Assembly (NCBI RefSeq): GCF_944323605.1
Contig: NZ_CALUTC010000004.1
Location: 62,001-126,000 of the forward strand
DNA length: 64,000 nt
Direction: 5' to 3'
DNA from: an uncultured Campylobacter sp.
GTDB taxonomy: Bacteria > Campylobacterota > Campylobacteria > Campylobacterales > Campylobacteraceae
The position numbers were made by a program, and so were the translations under genes. Position 1 is the first letter of the stretch; every line of letters starts with the position of its first letter. The notes below the pieces were generated by a model that ran no database searches, was not told where the DNA came from, and saw only the letters and a program-made list of their open reading frames with translations. This document shows positions 27,848-37,653 of this stretch, piece after piece.

Positions 27848-28138
27848 AAATTAAGCCTTTTTAGTTCTTTAAAAAAAGTAGAGGATCTCCTAACTGATAT
27901 AAAAATATCCGGATTTAGTTTTTTTAAATCAGCGAAAAAATCGTTAAAAAAGAAAACTTCATCTAAGAAGCTTATATTTTTTAGAAAATCTTTATCTTGA
28001 AAATTATTTATAAAAAGAATAAGTTTATAATCAGGATATAAGCACTTTGTAGAGTAAAGTGCTTTAAAGCATACAAAAAGATCGCCAAAACCACCGGCGT
28101 GAAATACTATGTTTTTCATATAAACTCCTCATACATAA

Positions 28139-28159
28139 AAAGCACAAAAATTGTGCTTT
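28139..28159 (-). terminator. Terminator of the ppa transcript
   Basis: AAAGCACAA (28139-28147) and TTGTGCTTT (28151-28159) form a 9-bp stem with a 3-base loop just after the ppa stop; on the minus strand it is followed by TTATG after a T-rich arm. Confidence 0.65.
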
Positions 28160-28164
28160 GAGTT

Positions 28165-28686
28165 TTATTTCTTGGCTTTTTCTATGAAAGAATTTAAAAG
28201 CTTAACAGCCTCATCAAGTCCTTTAAAATCTTGCACTTTTACCCATTTTCCAGCTTCTAATGTCTTATAAGTTTCAAAGAAATTTTTTATCTTTGCTAAA
28301 GTGCTTTGTGGAAGGTCTTTTATATCTTTTACATTATCAAACCTAGGATCTATCTTTGATGTGGGAACAGCTATGAGTTTTTCATCCATTCCAGCTTCAT
28401 CTTCCATTATCAAAACCCCAACAAGCCTACAAGGAATAACAGCACCAGCTTGTATAGGTTTTTCATAAAGCACTAAAATATCAGCAGGATCTCCATCATC
28501 TGCTAATGTATTTGCTATAAAACCATAGTTTGCAGGATAATACATAGCTCCAGCTAAAACTCTATCTACAAAAACTGCACCGCTGTCCTTGTCTATCTCA
28601 TATTTTATGCTTGAGCCATAAGGTATTTCTATGACCGCATTTATTTTGTTTGGTATTTCTCCAATTTTAATCTTTTCTAAATTCAT
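28165..28686 (-). CDS. ppa: Inorganic pyrophosphatase
   Basis: A 173-residue family I soluble pyrophosphatase. KYEIDKDSGAVFVDRVL, YPANYGFIANTLADDGDPADILVL and the metal-site motif (DDGDPADILV) are intact, as is GVLIMEDEAGMDEKLIAVP. It hydrolyses pyrophosphate and so drives biosynthesis. AAGGAG precedes the ATG. In C. jejuni ppa is followed directly upstream by adk; here an MBL hydrolase gene sits between them. Confidence 0.97.
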   Translation of the reverse strand: MNLEKIKIGEIPNKINAVIEIPYGSSIKYEIDKDSGAVFVDRVLAGAMYYPANYGFIANTLADDGDPADILVLYEKPIQAGAVIPCRLVGVLIMEDEAGMDEKLIAVPTSKIDPRFDNVKDIKDLPQSTLAKIKNFFETYKTLEAGKWVKVQDFKGLDEAVKLLNSFIEKAKK

Positions 28687-28695
28687 TATTTCTCC

Positions 28696-29628
28696 TTACT
28701 TATTAAAATGTATAATGCTTGGACTGTGAGAGCCTATGATTATGTTGTTATATACACTCTCAAATTCTTTTGCAAATTTTTTTCTTGTTTTTCTTGCTAA
28801 ATCCTTATCATAATCATATTGTATGCTTATATCTGGATTTTTTACCTGCAAACTTGTATGTATCAAATCAGCTATGAAAAATATATTTAAGTCTTGTTTT
28901 TTTTGTTCGTTTATTAAAAAAATTCTATGACCCGGAGTGTGCCCATAAGCTTTTTTAGATGAAATTTTAACAGAATTTCCCTGTAAAAACTCATTTTCAT
29001 CTTTTAAGAATATCGGCTCAGCAAAAGCTTCTACACTTTTTCTTACGAGATCATCTTTGCTTTCTTTTAGCCAAGTGTATTCTTTTTCATCGATTATTAG
29101 TTTTGCTTTGGAAAAGATATTTTTATTATCTTTTAAAATTCCTCCTAAATGATCTTTGTGTCCGTGACTTAGTATTAAGTAGTCAATATCGCTTGCATTT
29201 GTATTGGTTTGTTTTAGGGCTTTTATTAAACTGTCTTGAGTATGCAAAAAACCAGTGTCTATTAAGGCTGTGAATTTTTTATCTTTTATCAGTAAGACAA
29301 AATGTTTATTTGATTTTTCTTTCTTTGTTTTTATATCATTTTCGTATTTTTTAATCAATCTTTCTTGCTCTTTGTTTTCGGCGATAAGTTTGTCATAAGG
29401 AGGGGTAAGATTAGCAAGGCTTATCAAATAAATTTTCACATCTTCAAAATAGCCTATTTTGTTTAGCTCTGAACTTATATCATACACATTTTGCTTTTTT
29501 AAATCCTGTTTTTCTATAAAACTATCGATAAGATTACCAATAGAATTTACAGTAGATACAGATTCTTTAGCTTCCATTAAAGTTAAAGCTATAAACAAAG
29601 TGCTAATTATGTAGCTTAAAGTCTTCAT
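28696..29628 (-). CDS. Secreted MBL-fold metallohydrolase
   Basis: A 310-residue protein with a signal peptide (about residues 1-19) and the metallo-beta-lactamase motif LILSHGHKDHLGG (HxHxDH), a later GHTPGHR histidine, FIADLIH aspartate and a terminal GSHSPS histidine. The zinc ligand set is complete, of the type found in lactonases and related hydrolases; the substrate is unknown. It touches the adk start by one base and lies 9 bases upstream of ppa, so it is part of that transcript. Confidence 0.82.
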   Translation of the reverse strand: MKTLSYIISTLFIALTLMEAKESVSTVNSIGNLIDSFIEKQDLKKQNVYDISSELNKIGYFEDVKIYLISLANLTPPYDKLIAENKEQERLIKKYENDIKTKKEKSNKHFVLLIKDKKFTALIDTGFLHTQDSLIKALKQTNTNASDIDYLILSHGHKDHLGGILKDNKNIFSKAKLIIDEKEYTWLKESKDDLVRKSVEAFAEPIFLKDENEFLQGNSVKISSKKAYGHTPGHRIFLINEQKKQDLNIFFIADLIHTSLQVKNPDISIQYDYDKDLARKTRKKFAKEFESVYNNIIIGSHSPSIIHFNK

Positions 29629-30209
29629 TATGCTTTCTTTTCTAATATTTGTTTTATCAAATCTTGCATTTGTGCCACTATCTCTTCTATGCTTCTTTCT
29701 CCATTTATTTCAAAGTGCAGATTTTTTTTAGCATAAAAATCTTGAATTTCTTTTAGAGGTTCTATATATACTTTCATTCTGTTGTTAAACACTTCTTCAT
29801 TGTCATCTTCCCCTCTTGATCTGCCTAAAACTCTATTTCTAGCTGTTTCTTCGCTTACTTTTATCTCAATAACAGCTTCTAGTTTTACATCATTTTGTGA
29901 GTTTAAGACCTTATCAAATTCAAGCATTTGTTCCACGCTTCTTGGGTATCCGTCTATTATGACTATTTGTGTTGGTGCTTGTTTTAAAGCGGATACTATT
30001 GTATCTACTACTACGTTTAAAGGCACTAAATTTCCTTTTGATATAAAACTATCTATAAGTTTGCCAAGCTCACTTTGTTTTGCAACCTCTTCTCTTAATA
30101 AATCTCCAGTTGAATAATGCGTAGTATCATCATTTTGCTTTGCTATAATACTAGCATCAGTTGTTTTGCCGCTACCAGGTGCGCCTATTATTAAAAACAA
30201 TTTTTTCAT
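29628..30209 (-). CDS. adk: Adenylate kinase
   Basis: A 193-residue kinase with P-loop [11 protein letters not shown] near residue 8, the AMP-binding [10 protein letters not shown] and VIIDGYPRS motifs, and the short lid form [20 protein letters not shown]. It equilibrates ATP, AMP and ADP. Its ATG overlaps the aspS stop by 4 bases. Length is normal for the short epsilonproteobacterial form. Confidence 0.95.
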   Translation of the reverse strand: MKKLFLIIGAPGSGKTTDASIIAKQNDDTTHYSTGDLLREEVAKQSELGKLIDSFISKGNLVPLNVVVDTIVSALKQAPTQIVIIDGYPRSVEQMLEFDKVLNSQNDVKLEAVIEIKVSEETARNRVLGRSRGEDDNEEVFNNRMKVYIEPLKEIQDFYAKKNLHFEINGERSIEEIVAQMQDLIKQILEKKA

Positions 30210-31957
30210 TTTAAATTCTCCCTTATTTTTATACCTAATTCTTTTAAACTTAAAGTAGGCACTTCAGACGGTGCATTTGTCATCAAGCATTGTGCCCTTT
30301 GCGTTTTTGGAAAAGCTATCACTTCCCTTATGCTACTTGCTTTGCTAACTAGCATTATAAGCCTGTCAAGCCCTATGGCTATACCTGCGTGAGGTGGTGC
30401 TCCGAATTTAAGAGCATCAAGTAAAAAGCCAAATTTCTCTTCTTGTTCCTCTTTTTCTATATTTAAGAGTTTAAAAACTTTTTGTTGAATTTCATTTTTA
30501 TGAATTCTTACACTTCCTCCGCCAAGCTCGACACCGTTTAAAACTATATCATAGGCTATGGATTTTATATTTTCTAAATCTTTTTCATCTATGTTTTTTG
30601 GCATAGTAAAAGGGTGGTGCATAGCCGAATACGTGCCATCATCATTTTTTTCAAACATTGGAAAATCAACTATCCATACAAAATTTAACTCATCTTCATT
30701 TATGATATTTAGTTCTTTTGCTAGAAACACCCTAAATCTTCCCATATAATCAAGCACTGTTTTCTTAGCACCTGCACCAAAAAATACTACATCTCCAACT
30801 TCTAAAGCACATATTTTTACAAGCTCATCTAAATCTTTTTCATCAAAAAATTTGCAAAGAGGTCCCTTTAAACCGTCCTCTTTTACTTGTATAAATGCTA
30901 GTCCTTTTGCACCAAATTTGCGTACGTATTCTTCAAATTTTTGCATTTGTCTTTTTGAAAAAATTGTATCGCCTTTTGGAACTTTTAAAGCTTTTACTCT
31001 ATTTTGTTTTGTATCTTTTGCTATATCTGAAAAAATTTGATTGTTTGACCTTGAAAAAATATCTGCTACATCTATAAATTCTAAGTTAAATCTTAAATCC
31101 GGCTTATCGCTACCGTATTTTTCCATAGCCTCATCATAAGGCATTCTTCTGAATGGGATTTGAATTTCTTTATCGCAAGCTTTGAATATATCTTTTAAGA
31201 AAATTTCCGCACTTTTTATCACATCTTCTTGAGTGCAAAAGCTCATTTCAACATCTATTTGCGTAAATTCAGGCTGTCTATCGGCTCTTAAATCCTCGTC
31301 TCTAAAGCATTTAGCTATTTGAAAGTATTTATCAAAACCAGAACACATAAGCAATTGTTTAAATAGCTGCGGGCTTTGAGGCAGAGCGTAAAACTGTCCT
31401 TGATGAATGCGAGATGGCACTAAATAATCCCTAGCACCTTCAGGTGTTGCCCTTGTTAATATAGGTGTTTCTACTTCTAAAAAACCCATATTAGCTAAAG
31501 AAGTTCTAGCAGCTATACAAGCTTTTGAGCGAAGTGCAAAATTATTGTAAAGTTTTGGATTTCTAAGCTCTAAAAATCGGTATTTTAGTCTTAGCTCTTC
31601 ATTTACTGTTTCATCTTCAGCATCAAACGGAACTGTCTCGCTTTCATTTTCTATGAGTAATTTTGTAACAAGAACTTCTATTTCTCCGGTTTTTAGCTTA
31701 GAATTTGTTAGATTTTCTCCTCTTTTTCTGACTTTACCCTTGGCTATTAAAACAAATTCATTCCTTACTAGCGAGGCTATTTCGTGTGCTTCTTTGCTAT
31801 CTTTTGGATCACACACAAGTTGTATAAGCCCACTTCTATCTCTTAAATCTATGAAAATAACTCCCCCGTGATCCCTATAAGAATTTACCCAGCCACAAAG
31901 GCTTACTTCCTCTCCTACATTATCTAAATTTAGGCAAGTATTATAATGAGTTCTCAA
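30206..31957 (-). CDS. aspS: Aspartyl-tRNA synthetase
   Basis: A 583-residue class II synthetase with an N-terminal OB fold ([21 protein letters not shown]), motif 2 [20 protein letters not shown], the bacterial insertion domain, and motif 3 [13 protein letters not shown]. Epsilonproteobacteria commonly have a non-discriminating form that also makes Asp-tRNA-Asn for GatCAB; that cannot be decided by reading. It heads the aspS-adk-MBL-ppa transcript and diverges from nadK. Confidence 0.96.
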   Translation of the reverse strand: MRTHYNTCLNLDNVGEEVSLCGWVNSYRDHGGVIFIDLRDRSGLIQLVCDPKDSKEAHEIASLVRNEFVLIAKGKVRKRGENLTNSKLKTGEIEVLVTKLLIENESETVPFDAEDETVNEELRLKYRFLELRNPKLYNNFALRSKACIAARTSLANMGFLEVETPILTRATPEGARDYLVPSRIHQGQFYALPQSPQLFKQLLMCSGFDKYFQIAKCFRDEDLRADRQPEFTQIDVEMSFCTQEDVIKSAEIFLKDIFKACDKEIQIPFRRMPYDEAMEKYGSDKPDLRFNLEFIDVADIFSRSNNQIFSDIAKDTKQNRVKALKVPKGDTIFSKRQMQKFEEYVRKFGAKGLAFIQVKEDGLKGPLCKFFDEKDLDELVKICALEVGDVVFFGAGAKKTVLDYMGRFRVFLAKELNIINEDELNFVWIVDFPMFEKNDDGTYSAMHHPFTMPKNIDEKDLENIKSIAYDIVLNGVELGGGSVRIHKNEIQQKVFKLLNIEKEEQEEKFGFLLDALKFGAPPHAGIAIGLDRLIMLVSKASSIREVIAFPKTQRAQCLMTNAPSEVPTLSLKELGIKIRENLK

Positions 31958-32029
31958 GTTTTTTCCTTAAAAAATAAAAAATAAAATGAAATTGTATTAT
32001 CTTTATTCTTTTACTTAGCTAAGATTTGA

Positions 32030-32035
32030 TATAAT
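32030..32035 (+). promoter_or_regulatory. -10 box of nadK-recN, adjacent to the start codon
   Basis: TATAAT ends only 6 bases before the nadK ATG at 32042. Transcription would start at or next to that ATG, and no ribosome site is visible in between. Confidence 0.5.
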
Positions 32036-32041
32036 TTTATT

Positions 32042-32896
32042 ATGCAAAGTTTAATTGATTATAAAAATATAAAAAAAATAGGGCTTGTAGCTAGACCAAA
32101 TACGGATTTAAGTAAAGAAATTTCTTATCTAAGCAAACTTTTTGCAAAAAGAGGCATAGAGCTTGTAAGCACTGTAGAACAAGAAGAATTGCTAGAAAAA
32201 AAGGAATTTGACCTTTTATTTAAGGAGTGTGATTTTATCATATCTCTTGGAGGAGACGGCACTCTTATATCTTTATGTAGAAAAGCTTGTGAATACGATA
32301 AGGCTATTTTAGGCATAAATGCTGGAAATTTAGGCTTTTTGACAGATTTTACCGCTTTTGATGCAGATGAATTTTTTGACGATTTTTTTAATGGAAATTT
32401 TAGGATAGACAAACCCTATCTTTTGGATATTTATTTAGAAGATAAGCAAGGAAACAACATAATAAAAAGTGCTTTTAATGATGTGATTTTTTCCAAATCT
32501 AATCACCAGTCTATGGCTCACATAGAAGTTTTAAGAAATGATAAAATATTTAATGAATACTATGGAGACGGTTTGATAATATCAACTCCAGCAGGATCTA
32601 CCGCTTATAATCTTAGTGCAAATGGACCTATAGTTTATACTTTAGCAGAGGTTTTTATATTAACTCCTATATGTTCGCATTCTTTGACACAAAGACCAAT
32701 AGTGCTTCCAAGAGGATTTGAAATGACTTTAAACGCTAAGGACTGTGTTTTTTGTATAGACGGACAAGAATATTACAATGTAAATGATTATAAAAGCATT
32801 AAGATAAATTTAAGCACAAAAACAGTTTCTATCATACACCCAAAAAAAAGAGATTATTTTCAAATTTTAAAAGAAAAGCTAAATTGGGGACATTGA
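32042..32896 (+). CDS. nadK: NAD kinase
   Basis: A 284-residue kinase with the GGDGT motif ([12 protein letters not shown], near residue 73), [16 protein letters not shown], and [23 protein letters not shown]. It phosphorylates NAD to NADP using ATP. The start fits the family ([14 protein letters not shown]), although the mRNA may be leaderless. It overlaps recN by 13 bases, as in the C. jejuni order aspS/nadK/recN. Confidence 0.95.
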   Translation: MQSLIDYKNIKKIGLVARPNTDLSKEISYLSKLFAKRGIELVSTVEQEELLEKKEFDLLFKECDFIISLGGDGTLISLCRKACEYDKAILGINAGNLGFLTDFTAFDADEFFDDFFNGNFRIDKPYLLDIYLEDKQGNNIIKSAFNDVIFSKSNHQSMAHIEVLRNDKIFNEYYGDGLIISTPAGSTAYNLSANGPIVYTLAEVFILTPICSHSLTQRPIVLPRGFEMTLNAKDCVFCIDGQEYYNVNDYKSIKINLSTKTVSIIHPKKRDYFQILKEKLNWGH

Positions 32897-34416
32897 TGAT
32901 AAAAAAAATATTTATGAGAGAGAATTTAAGCTTTAAAATAGCAGAACTTGAGATAGAAAAAGGATTAACAGTTTTTACAGGTCTTAGTGGTGCTGGAAAA
33001 TCCATACTTTTTAAAGGCATTATATCCGCTTTTGCCCTTTGTGATAGCGAGGCTAAATTTGTTGAAGTGCTTATTGACGATGAAATAAATTCTAAAGATT
33101 TTGGCATAGAAAGTGAAGAAGAAAATGTTTTTAAAATGCTTAAAGAAAAAAATTCAAAATATTTTTTAAATAATCAAAGCATAACAAAAAAGAGCTTAAA
33201 TTCTTTAAGCAAAAGCTTTATAAAGTATTTATCTGTGAAAGATAATAATGAATTTAGCAATGAACGATTTTTGAGATTATTGGATTTTATGCATAAAGAA
33301 AAAGATAAAAATTTTGATGATTTTTTGCTCGATTTTGAGAAAAATTTTAATGCTTACTGTGAAAAAAATGAAATTTTAAATAAGATAAAAGAAGAAGAAA
33401 AAAGAGTAGAAGAGCTAAAAGAGCTTACATTAATGCAAATAGACAGAATAGAAAAGATAAAACCCAAAATAGGCGAGTATGAAGAGCTTATGAGCTTAAA
33501 AAAAAGATTATCAAAAAAAGATAAGATAATAGAAGCTTGGCAGAAAGCAAACGCTATTTTTGAACTTGAAAATGTCGTAAATGAAGCCTTAAATTTAAGC
33601 GATAAAGATAGTGCTTTTTTTACAGACTGTTTAAATGAGTTAAGATTGATAAGCGAAAGTCAAAATTTTGATGACTTTGATTTTGATATAGAAGAAATTT
33701 TAAACCGTATTGAAGATTTGTCTTATCTGATAAAAAAATACGGTAGCATAGAGCAATCTTTAGAAATTCTAAAAGATAAGAAAAAAGAACTTGAGCATTA
33801 TGAAAATTTAAGTTTTGAAAAAAAGGAGCTTGAAAAAGAGCTTCAAGAACTTTCCAAAAATATAGAAGAAAAATCCAAACTTTTAAGCTCATATAGGAAA
33901 GAAAATTTGAAACCTTTGGAAGAGCTTTTGAATTCTTATCTTTCAAAGCTATATATGAAAGATGTCAAACTTGAGTTAAAAGATACTGTTTTATCAAAAT
34001 TTGGCAAAGATGAGGTAAAACTTAGCATAAATGAGGCTGAACTTAAAAATTTAAGTTCAGGAGAGCTTAATAGACTTAGACTAGCTTTTATAGCACTTGA
34101 GTGTAAGCTTTTAAATTTTGGAAAAGGCATAATTTTCTTAGACGAGATTGATGCAAATTTAAGTGGAAAAGAGGCTATGAGTATAGCGACAGTTTTGAAA
34201 GAATTGTCTAGTTTTTATCAAATTTTTGCAATATCTCACTTGCCCCAACTTTCATCAATGGCTAAGAATCATTTTTTGGTTGAAAAAGAAAATGATAAGA
34301 GCATAGTTAGAAAATTAGCTGATGATGAAAGAATTGTGGAGTTAGCCAGAATGGTAAGCGGAGAAAATATAAGCACAGAGGCTTTGGATTTTGCTAAGAC
34401 TTTGTTAAGTTCTTAA
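32884..34416 (+). CDS. recN: DNA repair protein RecN
   Basis: A 510-residue SMC-like ATPase. Walker [12 protein letters not shown] is near residue 32, a long coiled coil runs through about 160-370 with heptad leucines and glutamates, then signature [18 protein letters not shown] and Walker [14 protein letters not shown], and the D-loop/His region [11 protein letters not shown]. RecN binds and tethers DNA ends during double-strand-break repair. The start overlaps nadK. It is shorter in the coil than E. coli RecN, usual for this group. Confidence 0.92.
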   Translation: MGTLMIKKIFMRENLSFKIAELEIEKGLTVFTGLSGAGKSILFKGIISAFALCDSEAKFVEVLIDDEINSKDFGIESEEENVFKMLKEKNSKYFLNNQSITKKSLNSLSKSFIKYLSVKDNNEFSNERFLRLLDFMHKEKDKNFDDFLLDFEKNFNAYCEKNEILNKIKEEEKRVEELKELTLMQIDRIEKIKPKIGEYEELMSLKKRLSKKDKIIEAWQKANAIFELENVVNEALNLSDKDSAFFTDCLNELRLISESQNFDDFDFDIEEILNRIEDLSYLIKKYGSIEQSLEILKDKKKELEHYENLSFEKKELEKELQELSKNIEEKSKLLSSYRKENLKPLEELLNSYLSKLYMKDVKLELKDTVLSKFGKDEVKLSINEAELKNLSSGELNRLRLAFIALECKLLNFGKGIIFLDEIDANLSGKEAMSIATVLKELSSFYQIFAISHLPQLSSMAKNHFLVEKENDKSIVRKLADDERIVELARMVSGENISTEALDFAKTLLSS

Positions 34417-34478
34417 GCAAAAATATACAAAATATATGTTAAAATTTTAAATTCAATTTTTAAAAATTAGGACTTTTT

Positions 34479-35726
34479 ATGTCGGGAAGAATATTAATAA
34501 TAGATGATAATAAAATGCTAACAAAACTTCTAGCAAAAAAGCTTGATAGTATTTTTGGCTTTGGTATAGATATAGCTTTTTCTTTTGCAGAGGCTAAATC
34601 TTTGCTAGAAAATTCGCAAGATTATTTTGTGTGTTTTGCCGATCTTTGTTTGCCAGATGCTTTAAATGGCGAAATAGTCGATTTTTTGATTGAAAAATCT
34701 CTTTTGGTTGTAGTTCTTACCGCTAACAGTGATGAAAAGATAAAGCAAAAATTTTTAGATAAGGATATTTTTTCTTACATATACAAAGAAAGCAATACCT
34801 GCATAGATCAGATAGTTTCTACAGTCGAACTTTTAAAAACTTTTCAAAAATTTAAAGTCATACTTGCTATGAGTAATCTAAACGAAAGAAATTATATAAA
34901 AAACTTACTTTCATTAAGACAGTTTCAAATTTTAGTTGCAGCACACGGAGAGGAAGCACTTTCTTATTTAAATGATAATACAGATACAAATTTGATTATT
35001 TGTGATGCTAAAATGCCAGTGGTTGATGGCATTGATTTGTTATCTCAGATAAGGGAGGACTACCCTAAAACACAGCTTGGAGTCATAGTTTTAGGAGATA
35101 AAAATGACAGCTTGGAGGTATCTTTTTTAAGAGGTGGAGCAAATGAATTTATAGAAAAGCCTTTTAGCAAAGAATTGTTTAATGCTAGATTAGATAGATA
35201 TTTACAAGAAAAAAAAGACCAGCTTTTAATGGAGCATTTTAATTATCTAGAGCCTTTAACAGGTGCTAAAAAGGCATTTTATCTTAAGAATTCTGTTGAT
35301 GATTATATAAATGATAAGTCAGAAAACGAATCTTTTGCCTTTGCCATTGTAGATATAGATAATCTAAGAAGTATAAATGCAGAATATGGATATAATATAG
35401 GAGATGAAGTTATACGAACCGTCGTAAAAGAAATTTTAAATGAAACCTATGGTAGAGATATAGTCGGGCATTTTTCAAGAGATAAAATATGCGTTTTGCT
35501 TAAAAACACAAGCAGCGAACAAGCGATAAGAGTTTTATCTAGCATTAGGACAAATATAAAAAATAAGGGCGTTTTGGTTTCCCTAGATGAAGTGTTTTTT
35601 ACTGTTAGCATAGGTGTAACTTTCTCAAGTGCAAAAACTAGCTACGAGGAGTTGATACACAAAGCACAAGATGCTTTAAGCATAGCAAAAAATGCTGGAA
35701 AAGATAGAGTTGAAGTATGTTTTTAA
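34479..35726 (+). CDS. cbrR: CbrR-like response regulator, two receiver domains and a degenerate GGDEF domain
   Basis: A 415-residue protein. Receiver 1 has the acidic pair Asp9-Asp10, phospho-acceptor Asp55, Thr81 and Lys103. Receiver 2 (about 125-245) keeps Asp176 and Lys227-Pro228 but lacks the acidic pair and the Ser/Thr. A GGDEF-type domain follows (AFAIVDIDNLRSIN), but the active-site loop reads SRDKI at 333-337 instead of GGDEF. Architecture and position match C. jejuni CbrR, the bile-resistance regulator. The output domain is unlikely to make c-di-GMP; it may sense or bind. No DNA-binding domain is present. Confidence 0.8.
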   Translation: MSGRILIIDDNKMLTKLLAKKLDSIFGFGIDIAFSFAEAKSLLENSQDYFVCFADLCLPDALNGEIVDFLIEKSLLVVVLTANSDEKIKQKFLDKDIFSYIYKESNTCIDQIVSTVELLKTFQKFKVILAMSNLNERNYIKNLLSLRQFQILVAAHGEEALSYLNDNTDTNLIICDAKMPVVDGIDLLSQIREDYPKTQLGVIVLGDKNDSLEVSFLRGGANEFIEKPFSKELFNARLDRYLQEKKDQLLMEHFNYLEPLTGAKKAFYLKNSVDDYINDKSENESFAFAIVDIDNLRSINAEYGYNIGDEVIRTVVKEILNETYGRDIVGHFSRDKICVLLKNTSSEQAIRVLSSIRTNIKNKGVLVSLDEVFFTVSIGVTFSSAKTSYEELIHKAQDALSIAKNAGKDRVEVCF

Positions 35727-36505
35727 CTTGTAATTATGAGGATAGCGAAGCTATCATAGATACTCACTGTCATTTAGATGACGAGCTTTACTATGATGAT
35801 TTGCACGAGCTTATAAAGGCTTGTGAAGTTAATAATATTAAAAAGATGATAATACCTGGTGCAGACCTATATACATTAAGCAGGGCTGTTGAAATAGCTC
35901 AAAGATATGAAAGTGTTTATTTTTCTGTTGGAGTGCATCCTTGCAACTGTGATTTTTATGATGAGGATTTGTTAAAATTTTATATAACTCACCCAAAATG
36001 CGTCGCTGTCGGGGAGTGCGGGCTTGATTATTACCGTAAGGAAGATAAGGACAAGAAAGAAAAGCAAAAGCTGATTTTTGAAGCACAAATTGCTTTAGCA
36101 AAAGAATACAAAAAACCTTTAATAATACACTGCAGAGACTCCAGCGAAGATTTATATAATATCTTGTCTTTTCACAGCCATACTCTTTATGGAGGGGTTT
36201 TGCACTGTTTTAATGCAAGTCCTTTGCTTTTAAACCTCAAAGATATTGGTTTTTATTTTGGCATAGGCGGGGTTTTGACATTTAAAAATGCTAAGAATTT
36301 GCTTGATATCTTGCCAAAAATTCCAAAAGATAGGCTTTTATTAGAAACAGACGCACCATATTTAAGCCCAGAGCCATTTAGAGGAAAAAGAAATGAGCCG
36401 ATTTTAACTCATCTTGTTGCCACAAAAATGGCGGAGCTTTTATCTATGGACAGAAATGAACTGATAAAAACTTGCACCAAAAATTCAAATGATTTATTTT
36501 TTTAA
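35717..36505 (+). CDS. tatD: TatD-family DNase
   Basis: A 262-residue TIM-barrel metallohydrolase with IDTHCHLDD, FSVGVHPCN, VGECGLDYYR, IIHCRDS, GVLHCFN and LLLETDAPYLSP, the full TatD metal-site set. TatD enzymes act on DNA (3'-5' exonuclease, repair) in the cytoplasm. The ATG at 35717 lies inside the last codons of the response regulator, a 10-base overlap. The order recN-cbrR-tatD-transglycosylase is that of C. jejuni. Confidence 0.93.
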   Translation: MFLTCNYEDSEAIIDTHCHLDDELYYDDLHELIKACEVNNIKKMIIPGADLYTLSRAVEIAQRYESVYFSVGVHPCNCDFYDEDLLKFYITHPKCVAVGECGLDYYRKEDKDKKEKQKLIFEAQIALAKEYKKPLIIHCRDSSEDLYNILSFHSHTLYGGVLHCFNASPLLLNLKDIGFYFGIGGVLTFKNAKNLLDILPKIPKDRLLLETDAPYLSPEPFRGKRNEPILTHLVATKMAELLSMDRNELIKTCTKNSNDLFF

Positions 36506-36525
36506 ATACAACGTAGGATAATGTT

Positions 36526-37653
36526 ATGAGAATTTTATTTATGATATTATTTTTTTATTCTTTTTCTTTTGCAAATGTTTTTGCTCCAGAATACCACCAA
36601 AAACAGCTTGAAATTTTAAGAAATTTAGATATAGATAGTTCTTATATTAGCGATTTGGTTTTTTTAGAAAATAAGGACGAACTTAAAAGATTGCATTCAA
36701 AAACACTTGTTTTATCGGCACAAAATTATTATGATGTAATACCAGTTATTAGAAAAGCTTTGCACGATGAAGACGTTCCAGAAGAGCTTATGTATTTGGC
36801 GATAGTTGAATCAGGTCTTAAAAGTAGTAGCACTTCAAATGCTAAGGCTGTTGGTATTTGGCAATTTATGGAAAACACTGCTAGAAGCCTTGATTTAAGA
36901 GTTGATCTTTATATAGATGAAAGACGAGATCCCTTTAAGTCTTCAATAGCAGCCGCTAGATACCTAAAAAGCTTAAGAGATGAATTTGGGAAATGGTATT
37001 TAGCTATTCTTGCTTATAATTGTGGAAACGCAAAGCTAAGGCAGGCTATAAAACAAGCAAATAGCGACGAATTAAGCGTTTTGCTTGATCCAGATGCTAA
37101 GTATCTTCCTTTAGAAACTAGAAATTTCATAAAAAAGATACTTACAATAGCATTTTTAGCAAATAATGAAGATTTTGTTTTGACAAACGATTCTTATTTT
37201 GTTAATTACACTAAAGAACACAATTTTGTTAAGGTAGAAGTGCCAGATAGTGTCTCATTGAAAGATTTAGCAAAGATTAGTGATTTGTCTTTTGATGAGT
37301 TAAAGAGATATAATCCGCATTTTCGCTACGATTTTACACCACCAAATTCTAAATATTATATGTATATACCCATAGATAAGGTTTTGTTATTTGAAAAAAA
37401 TTATAATCCAAAAAAAATAGCAAAGGTAGATACTACAATTCCAAAGACGCAAATTTACATAGTAAAACAAGGAGATTCCCTTTACAGCATAGCAAAAAGG
37501 TATGGAACAACAGTAGCTACTTTAAGAAAGTATAATAAGATAAAAAAAGATCACTTAAGTCTAAAGCAAAAATTAATAATACCACTTAAGAAAGAGGAAA
37601 TAAAATATGCAAGTATTAGCAAAAAGCAAAATTCTAGGCTTAATTCTAAGTAG
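36526..37653 (+). CDS. Membrane-associated lytic transglycosylase with LysM domain
   Basis: A 375-residue secreted protein with a signal peptide (residues 1-16) and an SLT domain: AIVESGLKSSS carries the catalytic Glu, followed by KAVGIWQFMENTARS and YNCGNAKLRQA. A LysM repeat (IYIVKQGDSLYSIAKRYGT) is near the C-terminus and a weaker LysM-like segment precedes it. It cleaves peptidoglycan glycan strands to anhydro ends (MltD type). It overlaps rlpA by 47 bases, so the two wall enzymes are coupled. Confidence 0.9.
   Translation: MRILFMILFFYSFSFANVFAPEYHQKQLEILRNLDIDSSYISDLVFLENKDELKRLHSKTLVLSAQNYYDVIPVIRKALHDEDVPEELMYLAIVESGLKSSSTSNAKAVGIWQFMENTARSLDLRVDLYIDERRDPFKSSIAAARYLKSLRDEFGKWYLAILAYNCGNAKLRQAIKQANSDELSVLLDPDAKYLPLETRNFIKKILTIAFLANNEDFVLTNDSYFVNYTKEHNFVKVEVPDSVSLKDLAKISDLSFDELKRYNPHFRYDFTPPNSKYYMYIPIDKVLLFEKNYNPKKIAKVDTTIPKTQIYIVKQGDSLYSIAKRYGTTVATLRKYNKIKKDHLSLKQKLIIPLKKEEIKYASISKKQNSRLNSK

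Larger units (their letters stand above)
27128..28119 (-). pseudogene. GT9 (heptosyltransferase-like) glycosyltransferase, split by a frameshift
   Basis: Two consecutive minus-strand frames make one GT9-like protein of about 330 residues. The first, 28119-27835 (94 residues), starts MKNIVFHAGGFGDLFVCFKAL, the heptosyltransferase N-terminus. The second continues in the -1 frame with VIVFPHFVSVTSS and runs to 27128, containing IAINPFSN and YLISIDTGQVHVCDIL, the GT9 donor-site pattern. The break is at AAAAAAG (27841-27847 on the plus strand); seven A's would restore one frame, and so would -1 slippage. A poly-G tract (G10) sits in the second part and is in frame. Such enzymes build the lipooligosaccharide core in the cytoplasm. 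A terminator lies upstream, so it needs its own promoter or readthrough. Confidence 0.75.

Noticed and set aside
27794-28000. 68-codon plus-strand frame over the GT9 break
   Set aside because: Lys/Ser-rich shadow translation of an AT-rich antisense region with no family resemblance.
37607-37653. The 47-base overlap of the transglycosylase and rlpA as a sequencing error
   Set aside because: Both reading frames remain sensible to their ends: the first ends after its LysM domain and the second has a normal lipoprotein signal starting at its ATG.
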